Source: Apricaphanius iberus (lineage: Eukaryota; Chordata; Actinopteri; Cyprinodontiformes; Aphaniidae). Taken from it: a DNA stretch of 64,000 nt. The DNA lies in NCBI GenBank assembly GCA_028564705.1, contig JAPXFQ010001003.1, positions 811,001 to 875,000 on the forward strand. Reading direction: 5' to 3'. Each line of letters begins with the position of its first letter. Position 1 is the stretch's first letter. Below are positions 11,180 to 24,795 of this stretch, one piece after another. Made by a program: the position numbers and the translations under genes. The notes beneath the pieces are model-generated. The model did not search any database, was not told the DNA's origin, and was given only the letters and a program-made list of their open reading frames with translations.

Positions 11180-14100
11180 TATGTAATTTCTTGATTCTGG
11201 GGTCAGGGATTAAAAAGCTACTTTGTGATTTAATAAAGAGAGCAAATACTTTCCACACAATACCAAAATTACTTAGATACATTGTTTTCCCCTTATAAAA
11301 AAATAATTTTAAATTGCTTTTTGTCCCTCAGGTCATCTTTATCCGATTTTGTAATCAGTGCTAAAACATTAAGATGTGAGAAAAAGTCGTGTACACGCCA
11401 CAGCAATTCTCCCGATTCAGAATAACTATAAATTGGCTGCCACTAGTGCTTCCAAAAGAGCAGCACAAGCCATTTTGTCTGAGGGCAATTACCTCCCTTC
11501 ACCTACTTCTGGCCAATAATTAGCATAGCCAGCTGCCCTGACTCGTTATGAGGCACTCAGTTGGCACCTCTTCATGTTCACTGCTGTTCAGGTGCTGGGC
11601 TGAGAGAGCTCTTGCAGAAAAAACACAGCTGGTAAAAAAAGAAAGAAAAACAATTATTGCAGCTCGAGATACAACTAAACAAAAGTTGCTTCCTATTTTT
11701 AATACAAACGAGCATTCACGTTTTTAAAGAAGCCACACACAGAATATCTTCAAAGCTGATAATCTCAACACACATCATTGTTACTTCCTGTTTAGTCACC
11801 AATGCTGTCAGGCTGTTTGCATCATCACGACAGCAGCTCCCTGAAGAAATAGCTCAACCGTTGTCATGGAGTTGCTGCATGCAAACCAGCGCAGCAATTA
11901 AAACGATCTATAGCTAATGCCAGCCAGAAGAATCCAAAAAAAGATACTTCCACAATGTGCTAATTTTGCTCTAGAAGACATTTATACTACATTGGGAGAA
12001 GATTTTAAGGATATACCTCCTGATCATCTATACCACAACAACATCCCTAAAAAGAAATGTTTCCTACACAGTATTAACAACTATTAAAGGTCAAGAACTG
12101 AAGAAAAATGTATTATTAAGGAAAATATATTATTAACAGCTCTCTAAATTTATAGCTAAATTGTTATTTACAGAACTGTGATGTTACAGGTATTGTGGGC
12201 CGTGAATCATACCAGATGGCCCAGCACTGAAAAGAAAGCAGGAAAAGACCAAAAATCCAGAAGCATCATCTGTGGCCAACGACAAAGCGTCCTGCAACAG
12301 ATGGTCTAAGGAGCACATGGGTCTTATCTCAACATCATCGAGTCAGACTGGGTTTGCATAAAGACACTTTGGGGCCCGAATTCACATGATAAAAAAAAAG
12401 TCTAATACTAGATATTAGATGCTAAAGACAAATATGAGAAAAATCACAAGTTTGGATATAAACTGTGATTATTAGAGTTACAGAACAATCTTGTTTTTGA
12501 ATGGAATCACTTGATATTATGCTTGACTGGCCCAGATTGATAGTTTGTTGGTTAAAAAAATTATTACAAACTACTAATCTGACCTTTTCTAATTCGTCAA
12601 TTCATTTTCTATACTGTCTAAATGTAATTTAATTTTAAAACTATTCAGTTTTCGGTTTACTCAAAAAGAAGAAAAGCATTACCTGATTGTAATATTTAGT
12701 TGGTAGGAGTTGGGAGATTAGAAATAAAAACTTTTTAGATGTATGTATTCCTGGTGATCACAGATTTTTTGCTGCATAACAGAAATACAGATATTAGGAG
12801 GTTCTCTCTGGCTCTGCTTTGCTGTAAATGGTTTCTTATTAACAAACTACTAGAAGCAGGTTTGGTCAGTAAACAGATTTGAACAATTCACCCTTACAGT
12901 AAAGCATTGAGGGCAGTGGTGTCCAATGTCAGTCTTCAGGGCTTTTCCTCTGAATTGTTCCCCATTTTTTTACACTAGTATGGCAACCCAACAGGATCAT
13001 CTCCGACCACAAAAGCCAATTTAAATAAAAAATATATTTGGAGATATTTCTGTCAGTGATACATTTGCATATTTTAAAATTAGGAAATGTAGCATTCATT
13101 GAATAACTAAACAGGGAAATCGAAGATTTGTAAATTCACTACATAATTTCTTATGTTATTTTCCCTATTCATTTTCCTTTTGTATTATTAATATTTGTTT
13201 GGTCATTGTTGGAACTGTTGTTTCCCTGGCTCCAACACATAATTATTATCGTGTTTGTCTCTTTATATTTGTCCCAGCCTGTCTAATTTATTGTCCGAAC
13301 CAAATGCTTCCCAATGAAGTCAATTATAGAGGGTAAATGTTTAGTTTCTCTCTTTTATAGACCAAATCTACTTTGACTCCGAGAGGCAACCAGACCCACT
13401 CTACTATTCATCTAAGCTTCCAGGACACAGATACAGAAAAACAGCTTTAGGGAATTATTTCTATTAGTTGACCAATACACACAAGCTGATTTGAACTGAT
13501 AGAAGGGTAAATGAATAATTGAAGTGAACTATCATGAGCTATTACTTTTTTACATAAACTAGACTTTTACATAACTCTACCATTAACTAGAATAATCCTT
13601 GTTTTTCCCTTTAACGGCATTAACAGAACTAAAGAAGTTAATGAGAAAAGACAAAAACAAGCAGGGCTTTAATTAATTAAAATCCATAAGCAACTGTTGA
13701 TGAGAACATTTGCCCTCTTCACCTCTGCCCCTGGCCTTGTCTTGCCCCACAGCTGGTGAGGTGGAGACATCTGAGCTGCGAGGGCATGACTCCCCATTAA
13801 AGTTTAAAAACAAGGCAGCAGGTATGGTGGAAACAGGTGAGATGATCCCCTCCATGTAGCCCGCTGTCAGACAGCTGTTTTTCCTCTCTGCTGCCACAAT
13901 GTTGAACCTGTTAGGGTCACTGCAGACAGTCAGGAGATTCTACAGTTGGCTTGTTGTAAATAAAGTAAGTTCTAATTATAAAGGTGCATGCCATATTTTC
14001 ATTAGCATGATCAAAAAGCATTTATTTAAGTTTTTTGGATGGTGCTTTTTTATTAATTTTGATTTCAGCTACAGAAACAATGACTGCAGGAGATAGAGCC

Positions 14101-17100
14101 CAGCCTTTAGATAATGGATGGATGGGTGGCTTACCCTGTTTGTGGAGGGTGTCAATGACTGTCTGCTGGACAACATTTGGATTTAGTTTCTCTCCCTAAC
14201 TATAAGCTGTAATCATCAAAATACATTGTTAATATTTAACATTCTTTATTTCATAAATCTAAGTAATGTATAAGATGGACATTTTATTGAATTACTGGAA
14301 TAAAATCACATTTTCATAATATTGAGACTAATGAGCATTCACTCTTGGACAGAATTACATGATTAATTTATAAATGTCTTGCTATGTCAAATATGTTTAT
14401 CCAACAAGCGCAGTCCTTTTAGTTAAATTGGTATATTAACAGAATAAAAATGATCACTTCCACGTCTGAAATGGATCCGCTGCTCAGAGGACGAATGCAC
14501 GAGGCTGAAACCCGCCATCGCAGCGTGAGTAAAAGTTCCCAATCGGGTGGGGAGCCGAATGAGTCTGGAAGAAGAGCTGGCTACGCCAGATAATGTGTAA
14601 ATAACGAGGCAGGCAAGTCTCCTCAATCAGCTAGGCTCATCGTCTCAGACGGTTCATTGTTCGGTGTGAGGGGGACATGTTTGAACCAGTCATCAAGCTG
14701 AAACAGATAAGTTTCAGCTTCATTCACAAACTGTTTATAAAATCATTTGTTCTTAAAATAATAATAATAAAATAACAATTATGCCACAGTTTTATTTATT
14801 TACAAATGTGAGTAGTGTCCATAACACAAAAACTTTTTTTTTACATAATGTAAGTACTGAGGTTGTGCTGTAATGTGAGGAGCAAGTTTAGCTCTTGAGT
14901 TTTATTCTCAACCAATTCAAACTTAAGGTTGAACAGATGTCTAAACCAAAACTTTGACCTTTAGATTAAATATCTGTTACTTTTGAAAATGCTTGTTGAA
15001 TTTTCTAATAAAATTGTTCAGTAGAAAGAGTCTAAATTAAAACAAGCGGATGCAGCTTTTAAACAACAGGACAGGAAACGGAAAAAATAATTTTCATTTC
15101 AACTACTCATCTGATAGGCCATGAAATTGGGAATAATCATAGCATTTTCGTGTATTCATGAAGCAGAAAAGCTGTTGCCTCTGTTCCTGTTTATAGTATA
15201 ATATTTTACTTAACAGTAAGAGGTTAACTCTGGTTTCCTGCTTCACATGAAAGCGGGGAGAAAACATAGAATTTAGCAGGACCAGGTGCTTATTTTACAG
15301 ATACAGCCGATAGACGATCTCAATCTTGTTTTCAATCAGAAGCTAATGAAAACTATCATAAAATTATGTAATTTGGATCAAAAGAGGGTAGAATTTTTCT
15401 TTACCATGTTAAGGTTTTAGGTTTGCCGTTTAAGGCTGAAAGTGATCAAATAAAATAATAATCAGTACGATGGAAAACAGAAATGGTGCCTTCTTGGTGG
15501 ATTAAACCTAATGAACTAACATTCAGCTGTTTTATTCCTCATAGCGAGATTAAAAGTATGTCCCTGATTTGAACTCCTGCTGAAACATGAACCTGTGGCA
15601 CCCTCAGACAGTCTTGCATCCAGACCAGCAGTCGTTTCAGCATCCTACTGACAGGATGTTGATATGCTGTTTTCTCCACTGCTGCTGGGCTACACTCATT
15701 CTGACATCAGCGTGTCTGCATCTCGTTCCTGAGTGACGTTCCTCTGCTGGACCACATTTATGATCAGACTCTGTTACTTTTCAACAGTGAAAAGCCTCCA
15801 GGAGTTTTCCATCTTGTTTTCCCCAGTGATGTCATTTCCTGCGCTGTGTTTCAGCTCCAGGAGTTTTACAGCCTCTGAGGCCCCGGGTGTTTTTTAGGTG
15901 GAGCCCAGTATGATCCAGCCTTATGCTTTTATTGCTGCATCATTGGATTTTAGTCTCTGGCTTTATTCGACTCTTGGTATCTTGTTCTGCTTAAAATTTT
16001 ACAAGTACAATTTCTGCATCTGTATTTATTTAAAAAGTAATGAAATTAAAAATATATATATTTTAAGTCTGTCCGGGTTCTTTAAAATTCAGGAGCAGAA
16101 AAGACTACAATTCATAACAGATTTCATCGCTTGAAAGATAACAGGAACTATAACTGGGTTTCCTATAAAAACAGAAAAAAATTATATTTGCTCTACAATC
16201 ATTAGACCAAATTACTGATGCATGGTTACAGATCAAACAGGTCAACACATATGGCTGTTCTAAATAAATAGTAGATCATCCTGAAGAAGACAAAGCATGT
16301 CAAACAAATCTTCATTTTTCCCCAAAAAATGTATAAAATAATTACAATATTGTTCTTAATTATTTAAAAAGATTCTGCATTAGCGGGCTGATTTTAAATG
16401 GTTATCATTAAATATTAATCAGAATGTTTGAACATTACCTGTGTCAAATACATACATATTTGTAAATCTTTACATGCATCTTTAATTATGCAACACAGTG
16501 GAAGCAAAATCCAAAAAAACATGTTAAAAAATCCTGTTGCTTGTGCACCTTTTTGTGTCACATGTTTTCCTTCCACTTAACTTTGAATTAATACACATTT
16601 GTGACAGCAAATGTGTTTTGTTGTTAACCTCCTTATGCCAAGTCAGCAGTCTTTTCCATGGCTGTATTTTTATTGATCTGTGTAATCTTCAAACATAAAA
16701 AAAACAACTGAATTTGGGGTTTTCATGAGCTGTAAATCATAATCAGCAGTATTAGCAGAAATAAAAGTTTAAATCATAATATGTGTATTATAATATATCA
16801 CTTTCTTTTTCTGAATTGAATTACTCAAATAAATGCACTTCTTTTTGATGGTATTGCTTATTTACTGAGGTGCACCTTTAAAGTGCTTACTGATTAAATG
16901 CTCACTTTTAATGGAGCATCAGTATTTGTTTGAAAAGTCGCCCTGTCATCCGTTTGTCAGCTCCACTGTGGCTAAGAAACAAACCAGAGAAGCGACTCCA
17001 TCAACACGCTCCAGTGAGTTCGTTAAGCCTCCACTGGCAGAAACATCTCCCTCAGAAACTCCCCAAACTTCCCCTAAAACAAAACAAAAAAAACAAAGTC

Positions 17101-17244
17101 ATGTCTCGGAGGATATTTGACTGACAGCATCACGAAAACATTTAATTGCTGATTTAACCACAAATCTCTAAGAAATGCAGGAAACAACACAATTAAAACT
17201 CGTATAAGTCTCAAATTGTATGCCTGTTGCTGCATCAAACATGG
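11180..17244. other. Intronic sequence, largely unannotated
   Basis: No exon or RNA gene is supported across these 6 kb. A stretch near 12330-12365 (CATCATCGAGTCAGACTGGG) resembles the transposase region of a Tc1 remnant at 26700-26735, so a very decayed Tc1 piece may lie at about 12190-12400. Near 12905-12950 a phrase of the type GTGTCCAATGTCAGTCTTCAGG resembles the dispersed fish repeat seen at 63515-63600. Small frames such as 15898-16134 and 16911-17124 have no recognisable content. Confidence 0.4.
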
Positions 17245-17830
17245 CTAATATTTTTGGAAGGCTAAGAAGCGCTCTTTCCTGCAAGTGCACTGACCATGGC
17301 TCCTACATGGCTTGTGGCAAACTGCAAACAGAGCTTTTTGTGACTTTCGTTCCACATAATTACCACATTTGAACAGTGCAAGAATAATAATTGACCAAAA
17401 AACATGCGAGGTCTGGATCTCTACAGCTCCCCCAGAGTTACCCTGAGTCTAATGGCTGCTTCTCTGATTAATGCTCACTTGCCTCAGGCGGTCAGTTTAG
17501 GTAGAGAGCCATATCCTGGTAGATCTGCTGCTGTGTCATTGTCTTTCTTCTTTAGATGATTATCCCTGACCTTTCTGCTGTGTTCTTGCCTTCAACATGC
17601 TGTTTGTTTATGCGCTTTCACAAACCTCTGAGGCCTTCATAGAGTAGATGGGTTCATACTGAGATTAATACATGCACGGTTAGGCTTTGCCTGCTAAGCT
17701 TCCTATGATTTCTGGAGGTAACTGACTGTACAGGATTTTATTTAGAGGTATCAGACTGAAGGGGTCTGATTTCAAATGCACCCCATACTTATCAAATTTC
17801 TATTTGTAGAGGAAAAAATTAAAACAATCT
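17245..17830 (-). mobile_element. Tc1-like transposon remnant, minus orientation
   Basis: Read on the plus strand it gives, in order, blocks of the fish Tc1 family in reverse: CATGGCTTGTGGCAAACTGC, CTCTACAGCTCC-CCAGAGTTACC, GCTGCTTCTCTGATTAATGC, CAGTTTAGGTAGAGAGCC, CTGAGGCCTTCA and finally the terminal leader GATTTCAAATGCACCCCATAC. The catalytic half of the transposase is missing and the rest is full of lesions. Confidence 0.8.
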
Positions 17831-20800
17831 AACATACTCCTTCTACTCCACTAGTTTATAATAAGAAATAAAGAAAATAGAGTGAAGTTTGTGGTAATCC
17901 CTCCATTTACTTCCTTATATCCTAGAACGATTCCCAGGAGGATCCCTCTCCCCAATGAGTCAATCTCCTTCCACATCTGTACATCACTCATAAACACAAC
18001 ATCGAGCTGTGTAAATGTTCCTGCTTGAGAAAGACTGACAATCAAACTAGTGTGTGCTATCCACCCTTTTCTGATTGAAAACGATGGACTTAGCTAACTT
18101 TCGACAAGTCACTTTACCACCTACTGTAACACCTCAGTCGAGCCTGCGGCGATGCAACACCTCCTGCCGTAAACATAATGCCATTCACATCAGTTCCATT
18201 CAGCTTGTGGCTGCACTCTATCACAGTTAAAGCCTTTTCTTTTTTTTTACATATTTTATTATAAAGCAGCCTGAATATCCTATTATGTTGAAAATGACGG
18301 GCTATAAATTATAAAATCAAGAGGATATTTCAGAAATTAGTAGGTGCATAAACAGCTCAGTCTTTGACAAATGGGTTCATTATGTTTCAGCTGGGTTGTC
18401 TGGCAGCCTAGGATGAAAACCATGTCAGGGTAATTACGGTACACCTCAGAGGAGACATTTATATTAATAGAGCCTATAGATGAAATCCATATTTGTCCAA
18501 AAACAACTAAACACTCAGTCTGACCGCTGTAAAGTGAATCTTGAAGAGATCATAGCTGCAACATGGCTGTGTTGTTGTAAAATATTTGCAGACTCTACAC
18601 AGGGGGAATCTTCAGTAAGTTCATGTTATTTATATCAGCAAAAGGCAGCAAAGAGGAAAACAAACAAACCTTTGAATCTTTATAATATGCATAAACCCGT
18701 GTTTTGATTTGATGTGTTGGTTTAACAGGCCACAGTGGCGGTTCCTGGATGTATCCTGTAGATCTGCGACAATAACGAAGAAGAAGCTTTTTGCGTCTCG
18801 TGAGCTTATGGAGGGGAAATTATTTTGAGTTGTTACAAGGGAAAGAAAGAACAGTCAAGTAAGTAAAATAGCTTATGAAATAATAAAAGATTGAGAAAAC
18901 ACCCATAACTCATCAGGTAGGTTTTCCAGTTGAATCATCTTCTTGAAAATCCTGTTTTACAGTTTAGATTTCATAATCTTGAAAACTAGTTTGGAAAATA
19001 AAATTAAATATGAACCTTCTAACAAGCCGGGCACGTTTAGATACCATAGGAAGAGATTTGTTTCCAATTGTGAGATGAAAAGTGTAATATTAATTTCTAT
19101 TTTTGTTAAAGTATAAGGCTAGTTTCCAGTGCCTCTCCTACAGACATCCCTCTGTCCAGGGAAAATCTGCTGCTCATTCTAAGGATTACAAAATGTTTCA
19201 GGCCCAGAAGGCATATGTCGCTCCTTCAGTAATTCCCACGGGGTATTTTTCTGGGAGGTTCTTGGAAGACTTTCAGGAAATATTGTGATCAGAACCTGTC
19301 AATGCAGAGGAGCAGCAGCTCTACCCCGAGCTCCTCCTAGATGACAGAGTTCCTGGTCTCACGCCCAAGTATGAGTCCAGCCACCCTACAAGACAAGTCA
19401 AGCCAACTTCATATATTAAAAACAAAAATACCTGGCATTGACCATAGTGCTTTGCAAAAAAGTGAAATAATGAAGAAAATGTTAAAATAAACAGAATAAA
19501 GTACTTAAAAACTAGAATAGTTTAAAGACTATTTCAGCTGCGTGGATCTCAGGTCTCATTTTTTCTATCATGAGTCATAAATCTCATGATATAAAGAATA
19601 TATACGATAGGTCTGGGGGAAACAGAGAAGAAAAAATAAATGTTTGATGGCAGCAGCAGAGACGCTACGCAGATTTTTCCCACATGCTGCTTGACATCAT
19701 TGGTAATAGAGGAGCTAAATGGTGAGCCTAAAGCAATAAATGCCATTTCAGTCTCTTGGTTAATGTAAGCACAACATGGTTTTATCAGATAACTAACTCG
19801 CTTGTGAAAATCTGACTTGACAATTTTTAGAATAAACTAAAAATATTATTTATACTGAAGCAGAACCAAAATTGGTCCTTTATGTGGAGGAAAAGGGTAC
19901 CGTTTTTCTTGATTAATCTTAGCACCAAACTCTACAGCTTTTGCCTGTAACTGTGTCACAGACAACAGTACACAACTTTGATCCAGTGGAGAACTGCAGG
20001 GGAGCCACATCCCTCCTCCTGCAATCGAATAAAACCATACATGCAAGGCTGGCTGCTCCTCAGGTTTCATAACCCAGAAAATAAACAGAATGCAGAAAAA
20101 ATATATAATTGCCCACTCATTCGTCAATTAATCATTCAGCCACTATTTCTTCCTCGGCCCGGGAATGTGACAAAGAAAAACAGCGGTGCAGGAAATAAAG
20201 CCATTAATGATATGCCACTTAAAAAAAACCCACAATTTCTTGTGTTCTCCTCAATCACCAAAGCGGACAATGTTTAAACAGTTCCTTATGTCCTGTCACC
20301 TGCAGCTTGACTATTACTTTGAAACAAAAAGGAAAACAATATCTTTCCATCTGATAAATCAGACAAAGGTTAGAAATCCATGTCCAGATTCATCAGATTA
20401 TTTTTTTCTCTTCAACCTTTTGCTACCCCTAAATAATATTCAGCCTCCTTTGAAGATGATGAGCAAAACCGTATCAGCGGATAGCAAACACACTAGTCAG
20501 GAACGCAGACATATTCTTTCATCAGCAGCACAAACATGGAAACGAGAAGATGAGTTAAAACACCCAGCAGGAAAAGTGAAAGAGCCAAAAGAGGATTAAA
20601 GCCTGTTCCCTTCCTGCCATAACGCCGCTGTGCTCACACACAGAGTTACACAATTTCATTCAGTCGCACAGTTTATGCAGCATTACACAGGATTAATGGT
20701 GCAGGCAGACTGTTTCAGAGATGAATTTAACTTTGTCTGAACCTCTCTTGACCTATATCCTTAACTGGAGCGGTGCATCAATGTCATCCTAAAGGGAGCA

Positions 20801-22679
20801 CACGTAATTAGAGGGAGGATGTCCCTGTTGTCTGCAAAAAACTAAAAACAAAACATAAAAAAACAGATAAAAAGGATTTCTAGCCATAGCGCATGACAAA
20901 TGTGTAAGATGGCACATTTTCCAAAGGGGACTATGGGAAAAAATATTTTATCAAAACATGTCCTATTACCTAAGACGTACACTAATAATGACTAAACAAA
21001 TTCATCATGGTATCTATCTGCTAAAGTGGTTTCATAAGGCCAACGAACAACAAGCAGATCATAAACCAAATAATGACTTTGATGCTAAGCCTCAATGGTG
21101 TTTTAACTAAACTGCTGTTTTTCTGAATTCCTGTAGCAGCTAGCTGTGCTAGTGTCCTGACGCTAATTTATAAGAAAAAAGGAACAAAAAATAGGAAACA
21201 ACTTCAGCAGGTTAAAAAAGTAGAACTTTGGATTTAGCCGGGCTGAATTTATTCCAACAACAATTTATCCATCCATCATCCGTACCGTTTGTCCTTTTAG
21301 GGTTGCGTGAGGTTAGCGGTTTAAAAAAGTAAAATCTGTGTTTCAGCTTTCTTTTCCGTTCCAAAAAGACTGAACTATTGAGTCATTGAAGTTTTAAACT
21401 GCTAGTTGTCTTAACTTCCTGGAGCAAGTAGCTCTGCTGCTGTGCGAATATTATCTTTATAAACAGCAGTTTCCTTTTCTGTTATAACTCTGTTGTATTT
21501 ATTTTATTTTCTCTTTAGCCTATAGTAGTTTTTATCAAAATACACGCAAACACAACACATTTTTTCAAATTACGCCATCACTTCTGAATCAGCAGATCAT
21601 GAAAGCTCCTGTTGCTGCAACCTTGAAGCAATGGCACCAGCTTTTGTGCGATAACTCTGAAGCTATCAAACAAATACCACTTTAAAAACATATCATCACT
21701 CAGTTATTACTATATGAGCCAAACAAAACAAACAGGTCGTACCAGCCTCAATTCATCAGGAAAAAAAAGAAATCTTCAATCAGTCTTGTTGAACCAGCAA
21801 GTGTCATTTCCAAACGCCACAATTAATGTGTTTCAGACTTGCGTAACGTTATAAAAGGGTTAAATCACACGTGATCTATATTGCCTGGGGTGCAATATTG
21901 ACACATGACTCTAACTTTCTGTAACTAGCTCAGGGTGGGGTTAAAAAACACAGAGACAGGCAATAACTTTACAACACCTACTAAAAGAAAAATTAAGGAG
22001 CAAAAGAGGCAATGGTGTTAAAGGCGCACTTAGAGAAAGTTTACATTTATATCCACTAAGCAAACAAAAAAAAACATTTTACTAAAACCTGAATATAAAA
22101 TAGAATGTTTTCTAATAAAATCAGCCAATATGAGGCATTCAGATTTATGTGTAGTATCACGTTTTGCGGCACAAACATGTTCACAAGTATCAAATATATC
22201 GCACAGAACTCAGCGTATTGTTTACAGTTCAATACTAATGGAGGCACACTCGACTGAATTTGGTTACAGTTTTAAATAAACATATTGCAAAGGTATTCTT
22301 ATAGTTCTTCAAAATCTTAAATACTGGGCCACCGTCTATGAAAGGATGTAGGATTCATCAAGTAAATTTATTCCCAATCTTGAAATTAAATGCATCCCTC
22401 ATAGAGTCACTGTCTATTTTTTATATCTTTTTCTTCATTGGAAAAATTAAATGGGGAACATGCAAACACTGCACATAAACGTAGCAAATTTGCAACTTAT
22501 CCCTCTAAATGTAGATACCCAATCATGATTCTATTGTAAGAAAATTAAATAAATTCTGGGATGAGCCCCAAAATTTTCACCACCTTAGTAACACCTGTTT
22601 TGGTTTAAATTAATTTAAACAATTGTTATTAATATGGGAGGTTGCACAGAACAATTAGCTAATCAACAGGTTTGCCAAC
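17831..22679. other. Intronic sequence without recognised feature
   Basis: No supported exon, RNA gene or nameable repeat, apart from a CCATCCATCATCCGTACCG tail at 21269-21300 that resembles the 3' end of common fish SINE or LINE copies. Overlapping frames at 19846-20599 on both strands lack any family signature. Confidence 0.4.
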
Positions 22680-22899
22680 TTAGAGTTCGAAAGCTGCTAA
22701 GAAGGGTGTGGTAGCATTCCCATATTTCCAGTTTGTGAGACAAGTGGAACGCAGAGTTATGGTACGTTTGATTTGTCTCGGATGTCAAGGTTCAGATTTG
22801 GAAATGACGTCAAGTCATTGTTGAGCTAGTTTCTAGTAGCAAGTTGGAAAACCTGTGGGTCGTTAAGACTGCAGACAGGTAAAGTGAAAAACATGCTAT

Positions 22900-23590
22900 A
22901 TCTTCATCATGGCACCCGTTAATGAGTGGGATATATTATACAGCCAGTGAACATTTTGCCTCCAAAGTCCACATGTTATAATCAGGAAAAACTGGACACT
23001 GTAAGGATTTTGGGGAGCTTGACTGTTATGGCTACACATCTGGGTCAGATTGTCTCCAAATCTGTTGCCCTGTGCCGTGTTACTGGTCTGAAGTGATTGG
23101 TATTTATCCAAAGTGGTCCAAGAAAGGAACATTAATGAACAGGCGTCAGTTTTACTAGAGGCCAAAGATTCCTGATGCATGTGTAGAGGGAAGTGGCCCG
23201 TGGGGTCTGACCCAACAGATGGGCTTCTGTAGCTCAACCTATTGGAAGAATTTAATGGTGGTTTTGAGAGACAGGTGTCAGGATACATGGTGAATCAAAG
23301 TTTGTTGTGTATAAGGCGGCATAGCTACAGACTAGTAAGGGAGAACACACTATGCCATAAAGCTACAACTATTACACATCTTCCATAAAGCAAAAATGTT
23401 TCAGAAATGGTGTAAGGAGCACTAATCCAAGCCTGAAATGACTTGGTATCCAAATGATTTTGAACAAGCTGCTGTGGGATGTCCTGGACATACAAATCAG
23501 GTCCATGGAGACCCCATCTGACGACTTACACAATACAACAGATACCGCAATAGGTGGTCATAATGTTACGTCTGATCTGTGCATTTCTCT
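22900..23590 (+). mobile_element. Tc1-like transposon remnant, second family
   Basis: Recognised by CTGACCCAACAGATG, AGACAGGTGTCAGGATACATGG and AGTTTGTTG-GTATAAGGC (transposase middle), then GCTGCTGTGGGATGTCCTGGAC and the 3' end GTGGTCATAATGTTACGTCTGATC. An internal deletion joins the middle to the C-terminal end near 23455, and stop codons interrupt every frame. This family differs from the copies at 2130, 17245 and 37965. Confidence 0.75.
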
Positions 23591-24420
23591 TTATATTACA
23601 GGTTCAAACAACAAAAAAACATGTCCACAAACAGAGATAGTATAGTACAATGTGTACAATCTGAATGCATCACACATTAAGGTCAATTCACTTTAGTATA
23701 GCTCCAGTTCAGAACAAATGTCAACTCAAGGCACTTTATAAATAAGATTAAGGTTATATGCAGAAATGTATAAGCCAAATGGTGCATTAAATATAATCAA
23801 ATATGATAACACAAAGCAGTCAATTTTACTTTAGTATGGAAACTCCTTAGAAATGCTCTGTCTAAGAAAACCAGTTTCATCAGATCCATGGATTGACATG
23901 GAGTTTCCCTGTTTGGAAGGATTCGATCGATAACATTTTGGAAGGATTTACTCTTTATCTGCCAAGAATTATCACAATTGTTTCATGAGGAATGGTAAAA
24001 GGTCTTTTATTCCAACTTGATGTGAATCTACAGTACTTAGCAGATTTCTGTATTCCTGAATATGAAACTGACCTTTTTTGTCTCAATTTGAACTGGCCCC
24101 ATACCGATAAGATTAATAGAAATGTCTAAATCAGGTTCCACCTCCTGGAACAAATGGAGAACAGCATTTTAAAGTTCGATTCTCACATTTGAGTGGCGGT
24201 GTCCAATTTATGGTTTCTCATCCTGGAGCTCGGATAATGTGACTCAAAGTACAATTTGAATCTCGCATGTGTTCCCTTTTCTTCTCTTGGTCGCATAAGA
24301 AAGTTCGCGTGATGAGAACTTAAGCCCGCATCAATTTGACCCTTCCACTTCTAACTATATATTTTCACAATTCCTAATGACCAGCGGAACGTGCTCTCCC
24401 CCCCTGATTAAAATTCTGTA
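23591..24420. other. Intronic sequence without recognised feature
   Basis: No supported feature. GC content rises toward the right as the promoter region of the RhoGAP gene is approached. Confidence 0.4.
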
Positions 24421-24479
24421 TTGTGTTTAAATGCTCCTGCCAGCATCTGCCCTGCGCCTGCCTGTCATTGGTCGGTGGG

Positions 24480-24500
24480 CAGCAGCAGCAGCAGCAGCAG
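24480..24500. repeat. (CAG)7 trinucleotide repeat
   Basis: Seven perfect CAG units on the plus strand (CTG on the transcribed minus sense), 243 bp inside intron 1 from the splice donor of the arhgap17-like first exon. It sits in a GC-rich block that reads like a CpG-island shore. Confidence 0.9.
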
Positions 24501-24742
24501 CCCAGCTTCTTGGGTACCATGTCGGCTCCCTCATCAGTGTGCGGGTACACTCCTCCCTGCTGAGCTCAATCAATCACACAGCAGCACATTATGTGGCACA
24601 CAGTGGCAGTAAATACTTTGCGGCAATCAACCCAAACGTTGTGGCATCGAGGAAATGACTTCGGTGACAGATTTCTAAGCCAATTAAACCTGCCAAGGAC
24701 GCGTCGGGAATTCGCACCTCATGTCATTAGTCCAGCTCTTAC

Positions 24743-24795
24743 CTGCCCACGGTCTGGTTGGCGAGCTGTCTCATGCGGTTGAACTGCTTCTTCAT
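24743..24795 (-). CDS. arhgap17: First coding exon of RICH-family RhoGAP (arhgap17, less likely arhgap44)
   Basis: On the minus strand an ATG at 24795-24793 opens a 53-nt segment encoding MKKQFNRMRQLANQTVG plus two bases, ended by a consensus donor (CAG|GTAAGA). This is the invariant N terminus of ARHGAP17 (RICH1/Nadrin) and ARHGAP44 (RICH2), where it begins the amphipathic helix of the BAR domain. The full protein couples membrane curvature sensing to GTPase activation of Cdc42 and Rac1 at junctions and in endocytosis; none of the BAR remainder or the RhoGAP domain is in this window. The two paralogues are identical here, so the choice of arhgap17 rests on synteny with stx4 and srcap (all on human 16p11-p12, from memory). 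Seventeen residues are few, but the exact match, the start codon and the donor agree. Confidence 0.8.

Larger units (their letters stand above)
1..24742 (-). other. arhgap17: Presumed intron 1 of arhgap17-like gene
   Basis: No exon is recognisable in this stretch on either strand. It lies directly downstream, in the minus sense, of the GT donor that ends the first coding exon at 24743, and the next expected coding segment of the RICH family (BAR-domain start) is not seen. I therefore read it as intron 1, continuing past the left edge. It is AT-rich with many short random frames and is populated by transposon remnants listed separately. The assignment is an inference: an unrelated non-coding gene or a very short exon could be hidden here. 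Confidence 0.55.

Noticed and set aside
19846..20599. Overlapping 93- to 137-codon frames on both strands
   Set aside because: There is no conserved family wording, no splice context and ordinary AT-rich composition; they are treated as chance frames in an intron.
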